Shown: piece after piece, positions 44,495 to 53,787 of the stretch | Numbering within the stretch: position 1 is the first letter of the stretch | Layout: each line of letters begins with the position of its first letter | Assembly: GCF_037138995.1 (NCBI RefSeq) | Contig: NZ_JBAXHI010000002.1 | Location: forward strand, 182,455-246,454 | Origin: Chlorohelix sp037138995 | Lineage (GTDB): Bacteria > Chloroflexota > Chloroflexia > Chloroheliales > Chloroheliaceae | DNA: 64,000 nt | Direction: 5' to 3' | The notes under the pieces: model-generated | The model's database searches: none | Told to the model about the DNA's origin: nothing | What the model saw: only the letters and a program-made list of their open reading frames with translations | Made by a program: the position numbers and the translations under genes

Positions 44495-44526
44495 AAAATC
44501 CCCCTCCTACAGGAGCTAGAGGGGAA
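44494..44526 (-). terminator. Terminator of the phospho-signalling operon
   Basis: On the minus strand a compound stem (TCCCC/GGGGA outside, CTCCT/AGGAG inside) is followed by TTTTTT, 9 bp after the FHA gene stop. Confidence 0.7.
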
Positions 44527-44534
44527 TTAGCCGT

Positions 44535-44924
44535 TTAAGAAAACAACGCTATCTGCTGCAAATATAGGGTAGCCTGAGCATCCTTGCGACTGGGGGGAGG
44601 GCTGGCGCGATAGCCTTCCGGTCTGATTTGTAGGCAGAAGATACTTTTGCCGATTATTATAAGGTCGCGATGCTTGAGGGTTACAGATATCCCCGCTTCT
44701 ATCAGCTTATCATTAACCATAACCCCATTGGTGCTTCCCAAGTCGGCGATAGTAAGTTGCCCATTCACACTGATAGAAATCATAGCATGGTAACGCGATA
44801 CCAGCGGGTCATTCAGAATAATGGCATTGTCATTATTGCGCCCGAAAGTGATTCGCGCCTCATCTAGGTTTATGCGCTGCCCGATTTCTTCTCCACGTTG
44901 TACAATTAAAAAACTGGTTGACAT
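44535..44924 (-). CDS. FHA domain protein
   Basis: A 129-residue protein that is nearly all FHA domain: Gly28-Arg29, Ser43-Arg44-x-His46 and DLGSTNG (61-67), the residues that bind phosphothreonine peptides. It has no membrane helix. ATG 44924 follows AAAGGAG; longer frames to 45104 run into the upstream kinase gene. It starts 13 bp after the TPR-kinase stop and is the last gene of the operon, so it most likely reads out or recruits the kinases' phosphorylated targets. Confidence 0.88.
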   Translation of the reverse strand: MSTSFLIVQRGEEIGQRINLDEARITFGRNNDNAIILNDPLVSRYHAMISISVNGQLTIADLGSTNGVMVNDKLIEAGISVTLKHRDLIIIGKSIFCLQIRPEGYRASPPPSRKDAQATLYLQQIALFS

Positions 44925-44937
44925 TTTAGCTCCTTTA

Positions 44938-47451
44938 CTAAGAACCGGTTGCTTTTTTAATATCATCCAGAAGCTGGGTAGCTTTGGTGTAATTGGGATT
45001 ATTCTTGAGTATTTCCTGCGCTTGTACCTTTGATTCGGCATATTTAGCCTGTGCAAAATAGTTGTAAGCCAATGTAATGCGGTATAGCGTGCTATTCGGC
45101 GCATTTTCCACCGCTTTTAGCAACAAAGGTTCCGCATCCTTGTAACGCGCCAGCGAATAATAGGCGCGTCCCTTGTTGTAAAAAGCATCGGTATAGGTAG
45201 GCAGGTATTTCAAAGCGTTATCGGTATTATCAATTGCGAGATTGTAATATTGGGTGCGGATAGTAGTATCAGTCGAGCTATCCCCCTTGAGCAGATAGGA
45301 ATAAGCCATTCCGTTATATGCGGTAGCCGAACGTGAATTTATCTGGATAGCGCGTTTGAGATGGTCAATCGCTTGATTGTAATCGCCTTTAGCGTTGAAG
45401 ATATAGGCAAGTCCGGTGTGGCTGCTATCGTAGCTATCGTTAGTATCTAGCGCAGACTTGAAATATTTGACTGCATCATCCAGTTTATTTTGGTCATAAT
45501 AAATCCAGCCTAACCCGGTGAGGGCGTAAGGATAGCGGGGTTCAATCGCCAACGCTTGTTGATACCATTTCTCGGCATTTACATAGTCGTTCTGGTCAGA
45601 ATAACTGCCGCCTTTGGCGCTGTAGAAGGTTGCCATATTGGGGAATTTTTTTATCAGGAAATCAATATGTGACAACGCTTCTATAGTGCCTTGATTAGCC
45701 AGAAAGGAAGCCCAGCGGGGCCATAATCCCTCTTTATCTAAATCGAGAGCTTTTTGCGCCTCAGTTTTAACGCGCTGGTCGTCACTCCCTGCTGCCGAAA
45801 GGGTCATAGAATAGGCAGCGCGTACATCCCCATCATTGGGGGCAAGCTCAAGGGCGCGGGTAGCTTCTGCCAGAGATTTATCGTAGGTGTAGCCATCGTG
45901 ATAAACCATTGCCAGATAAGCATGGCTGCGAGCATCTTTTTCATTCAAGCTGATGGCTTTTTGCAGGGCATCCACCTCGCCCCCTTCGATGTTCCACAAG
46001 TAGAGCGTAATGCCCAGTTCACGGTAAGCCAGCCAACTATTTGGATATTGGGTAATTACTTTGCGTAAACCATCGGCAGTAGTCTTAAAATCTGCTTGCC
46101 CTGCGTAAAGTTTCCCGATGAGATTCTGCACTTGCACAGTAGCAGCATCGGCAGAAGTGATGGGAGTAGTGACTGCTGTCGTAGTTGAAGTGCTAGTGGT
46201 TACGACTGTCGTAACATTCGCTGTTGTGGTTGCTGCCGTAGCAGTAGCGGTGGTAGTAATATTGGCAACGGGCGTAGGGCTTGGTTTATTACCGCCTATT
46301 GCTACCAGTGCTACCAGCGCTATTACTGCCGCCACTGCCAGAGTGCCGATAATTCCCAGCATCACCAACAAGCCATTTGATTTTTTAGGAGGGGCGGCTG
46401 GTTGCTGTCCGGTAATGTTTATCGGCAGCGTTGGGTAATTTACCGGAGGGGCGTTAAAGGGGCGCATCTCGGTAGAGGCAGGGGGAATGTTGGGATGGTA
46501 ATAGCCGCCTTGTTGGGTTGGAAGCGCAAATGGCGCGATTTCGGTTTGCGCCGATTGCGGGATAGCCGGAGTCGTCGGTGGTATATACATCTGCGGAGAT
46601 ACTATAGTGGGCATCCCTGTGCTTACTACGGGCGCATTTATCGCTTGTTCAAAGGCTCTGGCAAAGTCTAGGGTAGTTTGAAAACGCCCTTCCTTCTTTT
46701 TGGCAAGCGCTTTGCCCAATATTTCCACTATTTGGGGCGATAGGTTCGGGTTTAGTTGGCGCGGGTCTGGGATGGGGCGGTTGATATGCGCCATCAAAAC
46801 GTTGAGCGGCGTATCACCGTGAAAGGGCGGTTTGCCGGTCAGCATTTCATATAGGATAACACCCAACGAATATTGGTCGCTGCGCCCATCTAGCGGTTCT
46901 CCCGAACCCTGCTCAGGACTCATATAATCGGGCGTACCGATGCTCATGCCCGTTCCGGTCAGGGTAGAAGTATCTTCCATCAGTTTAACGATGCCAAAAT
47001 CGCTTAGCACTGCGCGGTTGTTATCCCCTAGCAGAATGTTGGAGGGCTTCACATCGCGATGTACAAAACCGTGTGAGTGAGCATAATCCAGCGCATCGGC
47101 GATTTGGGTAATAATGCGGTTGGTTACTTTTAGGTCAATTGGATTCCCCATGCGTTCGCGTAGGGTTTTGCCTTCCATCAGTTCAGTGACGAGATAAAGG
47201 GTTGCGCCTTCTTGCCCAAAATCATATACCGCTAGAATATTGGGATGGTGTAGCATACCGATGGCGCGTGCTTCCCGGCGAAAGCGTTCCTGAAAGGTGG
47301 TATCGCTGGAAAATTGACTTGACATAACTTTAATGGCTACTTCACGAGCAAGGCTAGGCTGATAGGCGCGATAAACCGTAGCCATACCGCCTTTGCCCAA
47401 CGCTCCTTTTATCTCATATTGCCCGATTTGCTTTATTTCCCCTGCTGACAT
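44938..47451 (-). CDS. Transmembrane Ser/Thr kinase with TPR ectodomain
   Basis: An 837-residue PASTA-less Hanks-type kinase. Kinase domain 12-275: glycine loop GKGGMA (19-24), Lys41, HRDVKPSN (131-138), DFG (151-153), APE-equivalent SPEQ. A Pro-rich juxtamembrane stretch, one transmembrane helix (about 365-390) and a Thr/Ala-rich spacer follow; from about 430 at least eight TPR-like repeats (WYQQALAIEPRYPYAL, YFKSALDTNDSYDSS and others) lie outside the membrane. TPRs should bind a protein or peptide ligand. The first 40 residues are almost the same as in the adjacent WD40 kinase, pointing to gene duplication. Confidence 0.93.
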   Translation of the reverse strand: MSAGEIKQIGQYEIKGALGKGGMATVYRAYQPSLAREVAIKVMSSQFSSDTTFQERFRREARAIGMLHHPNILAVYDFGQEGATLYLVTELMEGKTLRERMGNPIDLKVTNRIITQIADALDYAHSHGFVHRDVKPSNILLGDNNRAVLSDFGIVKLMEDTSTLTGTGMSIGTPDYMSPEQGSGEPLDGRSDQYSLGVILYEMLTGKPPFHGDTPLNVLMAHINRPIPDPRQLNPNLSPQIVEILGKALAKKKEGRFQTTLDFARAFEQAINAPVVSTGMPTIVSPQMYIPPTTPAIPQSAQTEIAPFALPTQQGGYYHPNIPPASTEMRPFNAPPVNYPTLPINITGQQPAAPPKKSNGLLVMLGIIGTLAVAAVIALVALVAIGGNKPSPTPVANITTTATATAATTTANVTTVVTTSTSTTTAVTTPITSADAATVQVQNLIGKLYAGQADFKTTADGLRKVITQYPNSWLAYRELGITLYLWNIEGGEVDALQKAISLNEKDARSHAYLAMVYHDGYTYDKSLAEATRALELAPNDGDVRAAYSMTLSAAGSDDQRVKTEAQKALDLDKEGLWPRWASFLANQGTIEALSHIDFLIKKFPNMATFYSAKGGSYSDQNDYVNAEKWYQQALAIEPRYPYALTGLGWIYYDQNKLDDAVKYFKSALDTNDSYDSSHTGLAYIFNAKGDYNQAIDHLKRAIQINSRSATAYNGMAYSYLLKGDSSTDTTIRTQYYNLAIDNTDNALKYLPTYTDAFYNKGRAYYSLARYKDAEPLLLKAVENAPNSTLYRITLAYNYFAQAKYAESKVQAQEILKNNPNYTKATQLLDDIKKATGS

Positions 47452-47552
47452 ACTACTTGCCTCAGTTTACTTCCTATTTTCTACTTTCAGCTTCAAAGTC
47501 TGCCACGCCTTTAGATTAATATTACGTCAATATGTTTCAAAAGTTTGGGCGA

Positions 47553-50078
47553 TTAAATTTTCCAGATACGGGCGGTTTTATCGTAAGAACATGTAACCAA
47601 AGATTTGCCATCGGGCGACCAGACAACGGTACTAATCAAATCGGTATGTCCGCTTAAAACCGCCAGTTCTTTGCCTTCGAGATTCCAGATACGGGCGGTT
47701 TTATCGCCAGAACCGGAAGCAAGATATTTGCTATCGGGCGACCACGCCAACGTATAGACCGGTCCTTGATGCCCGCTAAAGCTGAGCAAATATTTTCCGT
47801 CCTCATTCCACAACCGGATTGACTTATCGCCTGAACTGGAAGCAAGATATTTGCTATCGGGCGACCATGCCAACGTATAAACCTCATCGCTATGCCCGGT
47901 GAGGGTAGCAATAGCTTTTCCTTCGGCGCTCCACAGACGCACAGTTTTGTCTTTTGAGGCGGACGCTACCACTTTACCATCTGGAGACCACGCTACCATA
48001 CTTACCTCGCTGGTATGTCCGCTCAGGGTGGCTATCGGCTTGGCATCGCTGCTCCACAAACGGACAGTTTTATCCCATGAACCGGAAGCAAGGGTTTTGC
48101 CATTGGGCGACCATGTGACCAGCACCACCGTATTGGTATGTCCTTGCATAGTTGCTATGGGCTTGCCATCCGCGCTCCACAAGCGCACGCTGAAGTCTTT
48201 TGAACCGGAAGCGAGGGTTTTGCCATCGGGGGACCACGCAATATTGGTTACTTCCGCGCTATGTCCTTTCAATTCACTAATGAAAGCGCCGTCTGCTTTC
48301 CAGAGTCTGATAGTGCTATCCAGCGAACCGGTTGCCAGCGTTGTACCGTCCGGAGACCATGCCACAATAACCACCCATCCGGTATGCCCGGTGAGGGTCG
48401 CAAAAGATTTGCCCTGCGTATTCCACAGCCTCGCCGTATTATCCCAAGAACCGGTTGCCAGCGTTTTACCATCGGGCGACCATGCTGCAATCGGCACCGA
48501 GTTACTATGTTCGCTCAAAACCGCTGTCTCAGTTGCTGCCAGCGTTGTAACCGGAGGCGCAGTCGTAGTATAGGGCGCGGTAGTTATAGGCGATTGGGTT
48601 GTGCTGGTAGCGCTCGTAGAGGTTGCAGCGGTTGTTCTAGGTGGTGTTGTGGTAGTGGGCTGCGCTGTTGCGCTAGTTTGGGTAATTTCCGCTGTAGCGG
48701 TATTTTGGGTCGTGTTGCTGGTTATAGCAACTGCCGTAGGGGTATCGTCTCCTGATAAGCCTTTGGTAGCAACCAACACAATTACCACGACACTAACAAT
48801 GATAACCACTGCGACAATACCTACAACCAGCGCAACCACACCTCCCCGACCACCTTTTTTGGTGGGCTGTTGCGGGGGGTAATAAGGTGGTGGTGGCGGA
48901 ACCGGCGTACCGGTGGGCGGCGTTTGGTAAGGTTGGAAGGTTTGAGAGTTGTTATAGCCGGAATAAGGCGGCGGAACGCTTGTGCCTCCGGGTGGTGTTA
49001 CCAGACGGGTGGGTGCTTCTCCCGGTTTTACAGTTGCTTCGTTCAAGCGAGTGACATTATTAGAAGGTTCTACCGACACAGAAATTTGAGTAGCAAGCCT
49101 GTCAAGGTTTTCTGGAGGAGGGGGAGGCGTGTTTTGCCTCTTTTCCTTGAGTACATCAACGGGCATAGTAGCATCGCCCGGTGGGATATTGCGAGCGCTA
49201 ATAGTCGGTTCTGGTTCGGGTGAAATCGGTCTGAGTGGCACATTCATGGTTGGATTTTGAATGGCATGCTCAAACGTCATCGCAAAATCTGTACAAGACT
49301 TGTAGCGGTCATTCGGGTTTTTGGCAAGTACCTTGTGAAGAACTTCAACCACTTCTGGCGAAAGTTCAGGGTTGTGCTGGCGTGGGTCAGGTAAGGCGCG
49401 ATTTACATGTGCCATCAGAATGGCGATGGGCGTATCGGCGCGGAAGGGTGTTACTCCCGTCACCATTTCGTACAGCATAACACCCAGCGAATACTGGTCG
49501 CTTCTACCGTCCAACGCATCGCCCATGCCCTGTTCAGGACTCATGTACTCCGGCGTGCCAACTCCGATTCCGGTAGCAGTTAGGTGCCTACTGGCGCTGT
49601 CATTGAGTAATTTCACGATTCCGAAATCGCTCAGCACTGCTCGGTCGCGCTGGTCAAGCAACACATTACTAGGCTTTACATCGCGATGCACAATCCCATT
49701 CTCATGGGCGTAGTCCAACGCGCTGGCGACTTGCAGCAAAATACGTGAAGCATAATTTAAATCGAGCGGCTTACCGAGCCTTTCGCGCAAGGTTTTGCCG
49801 CTCAACAGTTCGGTGACGATATAGGGTACATCCCCAAATTGCCCGGTATCAAATACCGTTAGGATGTTGGGATGGTGTAAACTGGCGATGGCGAACGCTT
49901 CTCGCTTGAAACGCTCAACCGTTGCGGCATCGTCAATAAAGCGGGCTGACATAACTTTTATAGCAACTTCACGATTAAGGTTCGGCTGGTAGCAACGGTA
50001 CACTATTGCCATGCCGCCTTTGCCTAGCACCCCTCTTACTTCGTAAGTTCCGATTTGTTTGATTTCGCCCGCTGCCAT
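47553..50078 (-). CDS. Transmembrane Ser/Thr kinase with WD40 ectodomain
   Basis: An 841-residue kinase. Kinase domain 12-275 with GKGGMA (19-24), Lys41, HRDVKPSN (131-138) and DFG (151-153). A disordered Pro/Thr segment and one helix (about 408-438) precede a Thr-rich spacer. Residues about 510-841 form eight WD40 repeats of about 41 residues (GHxxxV...WSPDGK.LASGS.D..VRLW), one complete propeller. The repeats are so alike that the DNA is a tandem 123-bp repeat array. The propeller is predicted outside the membrane. Last residues RIWKI close the final blade. It starts 23 bp after the [2Fe-2S] protein gene. Confidence 0.93.
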   Translation of the reverse strand: MAAGEIKQIGTYEVRGVLGKGGMAIVYRCYQPNLNREVAIKVMSARFIDDAATVERFKREAFAIASLHHPNILTVFDTGQFGDVPYIVTELLSGKTLRERLGKPLDLNYASRILLQVASALDYAHENGIVHRDVKPSNVLLDQRDRAVLSDFGIVKLLNDSASRHLTATGIGVGTPEYMSPEQGMGDALDGRSDQYSLGVMLYEMVTGVTPFRADTPIAILMAHVNRALPDPRQHNPELSPEVVEVLHKVLAKNPNDRYKSCTDFAMTFEHAIQNPTMNVPLRPISPEPEPTISARNIPPGDATMPVDVLKEKRQNTPPPPPENLDRLATQISVSVEPSNNVTRLNEATVKPGEAPTRLVTPPGGTSVPPPYSGYNNSQTFQPYQTPPTGTPVPPPPPYYPPQQPTKKGGRGGVVALVVGIVAVVIIVSVVVIVLVATKGLSGDDTPTAVAITSNTTQNTATAEITQTSATAQPTTTTPPRTTAATSTSATSTTQSPITTAPYTTTAPPVTTLAATETAVLSEHSNSVPIAAWSPDGKTLATGSWDNTARLWNTQGKSFATLTGHTGWVVIVAWSPDGTTLATGSLDSTIRLWKADGAFISELKGHSAEVTNIAWSPDGKTLASGSKDFSVRLWSADGKPIATMQGHTNTVVLVTWSPNGKTLASGSWDKTVRLWSSDAKPIATLSGHTSEVSMVAWSPDGKVVASASKDKTVRLWSAEGKAIATLTGHSDEVYTLAWSPDSKYLASSSGDKSIRLWNEDGKYLLSFSGHQGPVYTLAWSPDSKYLASGSGDKTARIWNLEGKELAVLSGHTDLISTVVWSPDGKSLVTCSYDKTARIWKI

Positions 50079-50101
50079 TCCGTTCTCCCGTTAACCTTAG
50101 T

Positions 50102-51064
50102 TTATAACTGCCCGCCCTTCAAGCGATCTTGCAATGCTTGTAACTCTTCCCACTTACCCTCAAGCGCTAGTTTAGCCTGTGTGGGGAAGGAAGTAGGGTC
50201 ATTTAGCTTTAACCCCTCTGCCAGCAATATTTCCTGTAGAACTACAACCGGGGTTTCAGCCAAATGCTTGTAAGTGTAAATCCCTGACCTATTCAAAACG
50301 CTGGAAATTCTAGGACCGATTCCCTCAAGTTTTTGCAGATTATCCCGCTCGAATTTCGGAGCGGGTGGAGGAGGGGTAGGCGCAACCTGAACCGGGGCTG
50401 GGGCTTCCACTTTCGCCACAGGGGCAGGTGGGGGAGGCGTAGGCGCAACCTGAACCGGGGTTGGTAGCTCAGCTGGTTTTACCGTTTCCACTATAATTTT
50501 TACATTAGTGTTTCTTGATTCCGGTAAGGCGCTAAGCTTAGAGCCTGAACCGCTATTATTTATAACCTTGACCAGATCTCCTAGCACGCCACTTACGCTA
50601 CGCCACGGAAATGCAAAGCGGAAAGGACCAACTTCCCGGATTAAGCCCGGTACGCTGGATGGCGCATGCTTCAAAAGCCCGGTAGTGATTTCTGTCAGGC
50701 TGCCAACCAATTGCTGGGTATTTTTTAGGCGCGATTGCCCGACGGGTGGGGCGAAAGAATAGATGAATTGTCGTCGCAGGATTTCTGCACGGCTAATCAC
50801 CTGTATTTCACCTTCCTCTTTAATTTGAGTTTGGCAACCTAGCCGATAATTTTCATCTAGCCTATTGGCAAGCCAAGTTTTTTCGTTGCGCGTAGGTTTG
50901 TCGAGCAATTCAGCCCCTTCCAGAACCTTGCACTCACATGTTGCACAGTAGCCTTGCCCATCACAAACAAAGCCAATGTGCGCCCCGTTTCTACGCGCCA
51001 CCTCTAATATTGTTTCTCCAACTTCTGCCGGATACATCTTTCCATTAATAATTACTTTAGGCAT
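50102..51064 (-). CDS. [2Fe-2S] ferredoxin-domain protein with C-terminal helix-hairpin-helix
   Basis: A 320-residue protein. Residues 1-95 form a plant-type ferredoxin domain with cluster ligands Cys34, Cys40, Cys43 and Cys77. A middle region of unknown fold (about 100-190) and a duplicated Pro-rich linker follow (VQVAPTPPPPAP occurs twice). The C terminus (about 240-320) has a helix-hairpin-helix-like domain (LEGIGPRISSVLNRSGIYTY). Such HhH tails can bind DNA or protein. ATG 51064 follows AAAGGGG; a longer frame lacks this. It sits between the FHA-exporter and the kinases, so it may be a redox input to the kinase system (inference). Confidence 0.8.
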   Translation of the reverse strand: MPKVIINGKMYPAEVGETILEVARRNGAHIGFVCDGQGYCATCECKVLEGAELLDKPTRNEKTWLANRLDENYRLGCQTQIKEEGEIQVISRAEILRRQFIYSFAPPVGQSRLKNTQQLVGSLTEITTGLLKHAPSSVPGLIREVGPFRFAFPWRSVSGVLGDLVKVINNSGSGSKLSALPESRNTNVKIIVETVKPAELPTPVQVAPTPPPPAPVAKVEAPAPVQVAPTPPPPAPKFERDNLQKLEGIGPRISSVLNRSGIYTYKHLAETPVVVLQEILLAEGLKLNDPTSFPTQAKLALEGKWEELQALQDRLKGGQL

Positions 51065-51141
51065 AGCTTCCCCTTTCAAATAGTCCAAGTTGATTTATAT
51101 TTTGTAAATCAAACCGGCATCTATAAGCCCGGTAATGCGTG

Positions 51142-53754
51142 TTACTTACTGTAATCCCTATCCTTGCGATATTGAAACAAGAATATCAGGGCAATGCTAA
51201 CTACTATTATAAGACCGATAATGCCCCAACGCAGATACACACTTACATCAAATTCGAGATTACGCTTGGGAATCAAATACCAATCGGGTGCGTCATATTT
51301 CAGGCTACCTCGGAACAGTCTTTCCAAATCGGCGGCAAATTCGGGTGGGGGACCCGAAAACCTGACTTTAGGTGAAGGGAGGTTATCCAGACCAACTAAC
51401 GAACCAGTGGCTTCATAGCCCCAACGTGCCACCATTACAGAGGATATTACATGCCCAATTGCCCCTATTTTATCAATTGCTACCACTGCCCCGCTAAAAA
51501 TAATTTGGGGAATCAGGATTAATGGCACAAAATAATTGGCGCGGTCGCTGTTTTTGCTGAGTGCGCTAATTAGTAACCCCATTGTAACTCCGCTCATGGC
51601 AGTAAGTAACATCGTCAGGAATATATAAAACAGGTATTCGAGAGAGGGCTTGTTTAAGCCTATTCCCAACCATAATATCAATATCATTAGCAAGGTTTGG
51701 ATTAACACCAGTAGGAATTGCACAGTTAGCTTAGAAAATATATAGGGCGCGAGTTTTAGCCCGATGCGTCTTTCGCGCCGGTAGATGCTGTTTTCCTTGA
51801 CGATTTCGCGGGCGGCGTTGTTTGTTCCGAACCAGACCGCTACGATGGTCATCATAAATACCAGTGATTTGGCGCTGCCGAAATCCCCGGCGCTGGAATC
51901 CCAATCGTTTCGGTTAAAGACCAGCGCCAGCAGCAAAGCGATTACAGGCGCTTGCGCCAACAAGGTTATTAGGTTTCGGCGGTCAGCCAGCAAGGTTTCA
52001 AAATAGCGGCGCGTGAGAATCAGATATTGGGTTAACGCTGAAACCCGCACTTTGGCATGACGGAACAAAACTTTGGGCATTGTTTGTACTACTTGGTTAA
52101 TCAAACCGGATACCGAAACGTTATTCTCAACGTTGATGCCGTATTTGTTAGCCTCTCCTGCTACTGCCCGCAAGCGCGATACCACATTTCGGTTGTAATA
52201 GGCGGATTGCTGGAAAAGTTGCGCCCACTCTTCGGGGCTGCGTTCTTGCTCCAGCTTTGTATAAATATCGGGGAATTTTTGTACGCCAAAATAAGAGAGC
52301 GCATCTGTCGGTTTTCCGTAGAAAGCCACATAGCCGCCTCTAGCAAGGAACAGCACCCGGTCGCAAAGCTCCACATTTTGGGTAGCGTGGGTAATCAGCA
52401 CTACGGTGCGTCCCTGATCCGCCAGCTTGCGTAACATTTGCATCATACGTCCTTCCAGACCGGGATCTAACCCGCTGGTAGGCTCATCCAGAAAGAATAG
52501 GCTCGGTTTGCTAATTAATTCTGCGGCTATGCTTACTCGTTTGCGTTGTCCACCGCTCAACAGATTAATCGGGGTATCCCGCCTTTGGGTAAGGCTCAAA
52601 TCGTCCATTACATCCTCGAGCCGCTCTTTAAATTCCTCTGGGCTGGTATCCTCCGGCAATCTCAGCCGTGCGGCATATCTCAAAGCGCTCTCCACCGTCA
52701 ACTCGGTTGGCACAATATCATCCTGCGGCACGTAGCCAATGGCAGAACGATATACCTCCATTTGGGGGTAATATTCGGCGCGGTTGTATAGCACTGACCC
52801 TTTATTGGCAATTCGTACCCCGCTTATTGCGTCCATCAGGGTAGATTTTCCGGTGCCGCTACCGCCTACAATCGCCACAAATTCACGCGGTAAAATTGTA
52901 AAAGTACAATTGTGCAGAAGCGTAGTAGCCGGGTTGATTTGCTTGCTTAGGCTCAGCACATCAATGCGTATGTTGTCATCATCTTGGCTGCGATACAGGA
53001 AACCTTGCGAAAACATAAAGCGAAAAGGTCCGATATTTACCAAATCGCCATCATTCAATACTGTTGGTACACTTATTCGATTTCCATTGATAAAGGTTCC
53101 ATTTGTGCTACGCAAATCGTTCAGGGTGATGGAATTATTTTGATTGATAAGCTGGGCGTGGCGGCGCGAAACTTGGGGGTTATCTAGCACAATCTCGTTG
53201 GCAGTGCGGTCGCGCCCAATTGCGGTGAGTTGTCGAACGCGCAAGTCTATCTGCTCCAGACCGCGCTCATCTATTGGCGTGGGCGCAGACGCGGCTTCGG
53301 TTGGCGTTGGTGGAACAATCGGAGAAGGCGGTGCGCTTTGCAGAATAGCAGTAGCCGCTATCACCGGAATATTAATCCCGGTAGAAGCGGGTGGCACATC
53401 GCGGATTGGCAAATCGCCTTGCGTGGTGCGAAACGCCATCCTGACCAGCCCAATGGTAATAATATCGCCGTCTTTTAGTGTAGCGCGTTGGGTTTGATGC
53501 TCGTTAACGTAAAACCCGTTCGCGCTGCCTAGGTCTATGGCGGTATAAATTCCATTCTCAAAAATGATTTCAACATGGCGGCGGCTGGTTTGCGGGTCGG
53601 AAATTACAATATCATTATTGATACCGCGTCCGATTGTGGTTTTACGGTCAACCAAAGGATATTCGCGCCCTTGCTGCGTTCCTGCCAGCATATAAAGCCG
53701 GGCAGAGATTTGATAAGATGTTCGCTGGCTTGCGCCTGTTTTAGTGTCACTCAC
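51142..53754 (-). CDS. Double-FHA ABC transporter (ABCG-like half transporter)
   Basis: An 870-residue fusion. FHA1 is at about 18-110 (GRGINNDI, SRRH, DLGSANG) and FHA2 at about 165-255 (GRDRTANEI, SRRH, DLRSTNG); both keep the phosphothreonine-contacting residues. The ATPase domain has Walker A GGSGTGKS (297-304), signature LSGGQRKR (about 390) and Walker B FFLDEPTSGLD. An ABC2-type membrane domain (about 580-870, six helices) ends the protein. This is an exporter-type half transporter that would dimerise. The GTG at 53754 with GGGGAA upstream is preferred to the TTG at 53787. FHA domains suggest that it docks to phosphorylated kinases of the same operon. The exported substrate is unknown. 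Confidence 0.9.
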   Translation of the reverse strand: MSDTKTGASQRTSYQISARLYMLAGTQQGREYPLVDRKTTIGRGINNDIVISDPQTSRRHVEIIFENGIYTAIDLGSANGFYVNEHQTQRATLKDGDIITIGLVRMAFRTTQGDLPIRDVPPASTGINIPVIAATAILQSAPPSPIVPPTPTEAASAPTPIDERGLEQIDLRVRQLTAIGRDRTANEIVLDNPQVSRRHAQLINQNNSITLNDLRSTNGTFINGNRISVPTVLNDGDLVNIGPFRFMFSQGFLYRSQDDDNIRIDVLSLSKQINPATTLLHNCTFTILPREFVAIVGGSGTGKSTLMDAISGVRIANKGSVLYNRAEYYPQMEVYRSAIGYVPQDDIVPTELTVESALRYAARLRLPEDTSPEEFKERLEDVMDDLSLTQRRDTPINLLSGGQRKRVSIAAELISKPSLFFLDEPTSGLDPGLEGRMMQMLRKLADQGRTVVLITHATQNVELCDRVLFLARGGYVAFYGKPTDALSYFGVQKFPDIYTKLEQERSPEEWAQLFQQSAYYNRNVVSRLRAVAGEANKYGINVENNVSVSGLINQVVQTMPKVLFRHAKVRVSALTQYLILTRRYFETLLADRRNLITLLAQAPVIALLLALVFNRNDWDSSAGDFGSAKSLVFMMTIVAVWFGTNNAAREIVKENSIYRRERRIGLKLAPYIFSKLTVQFLLVLIQTLLMILILWLGIGLNKPSLEYLFYIFLTMLLTAMSGVTMGLLISALSKNSDRANYFVPLILIPQIIFSGAVVAIDKIGAIGHVISSVMVARWGYEATGSLVGLDNLPSPKVRFSGPPPEFAADLERLFRGSLKYDAPDWYLIPKRNLEFDVSVYLRWGIIGLIIVVSIALIFLFQYRKDRDYSK

Positions 53755-53787
53755 GCTATATTCCCCGGCTAAAAATAGATTTACCAA

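Noticed and set aside
46110..46440. Plus-strand frame of about 106 residues, rich in Val and Ala
   Set aside because: It is the antisense shadow of the Thr/Ala-rich linker of the TPR kinase and has no ribosome site.
47560..48520. Regular DNA repeats resembling an array
   Set aside because: They are in-frame WD40 blades of a kinase gene, not CRISPR or a non-coding satellite.
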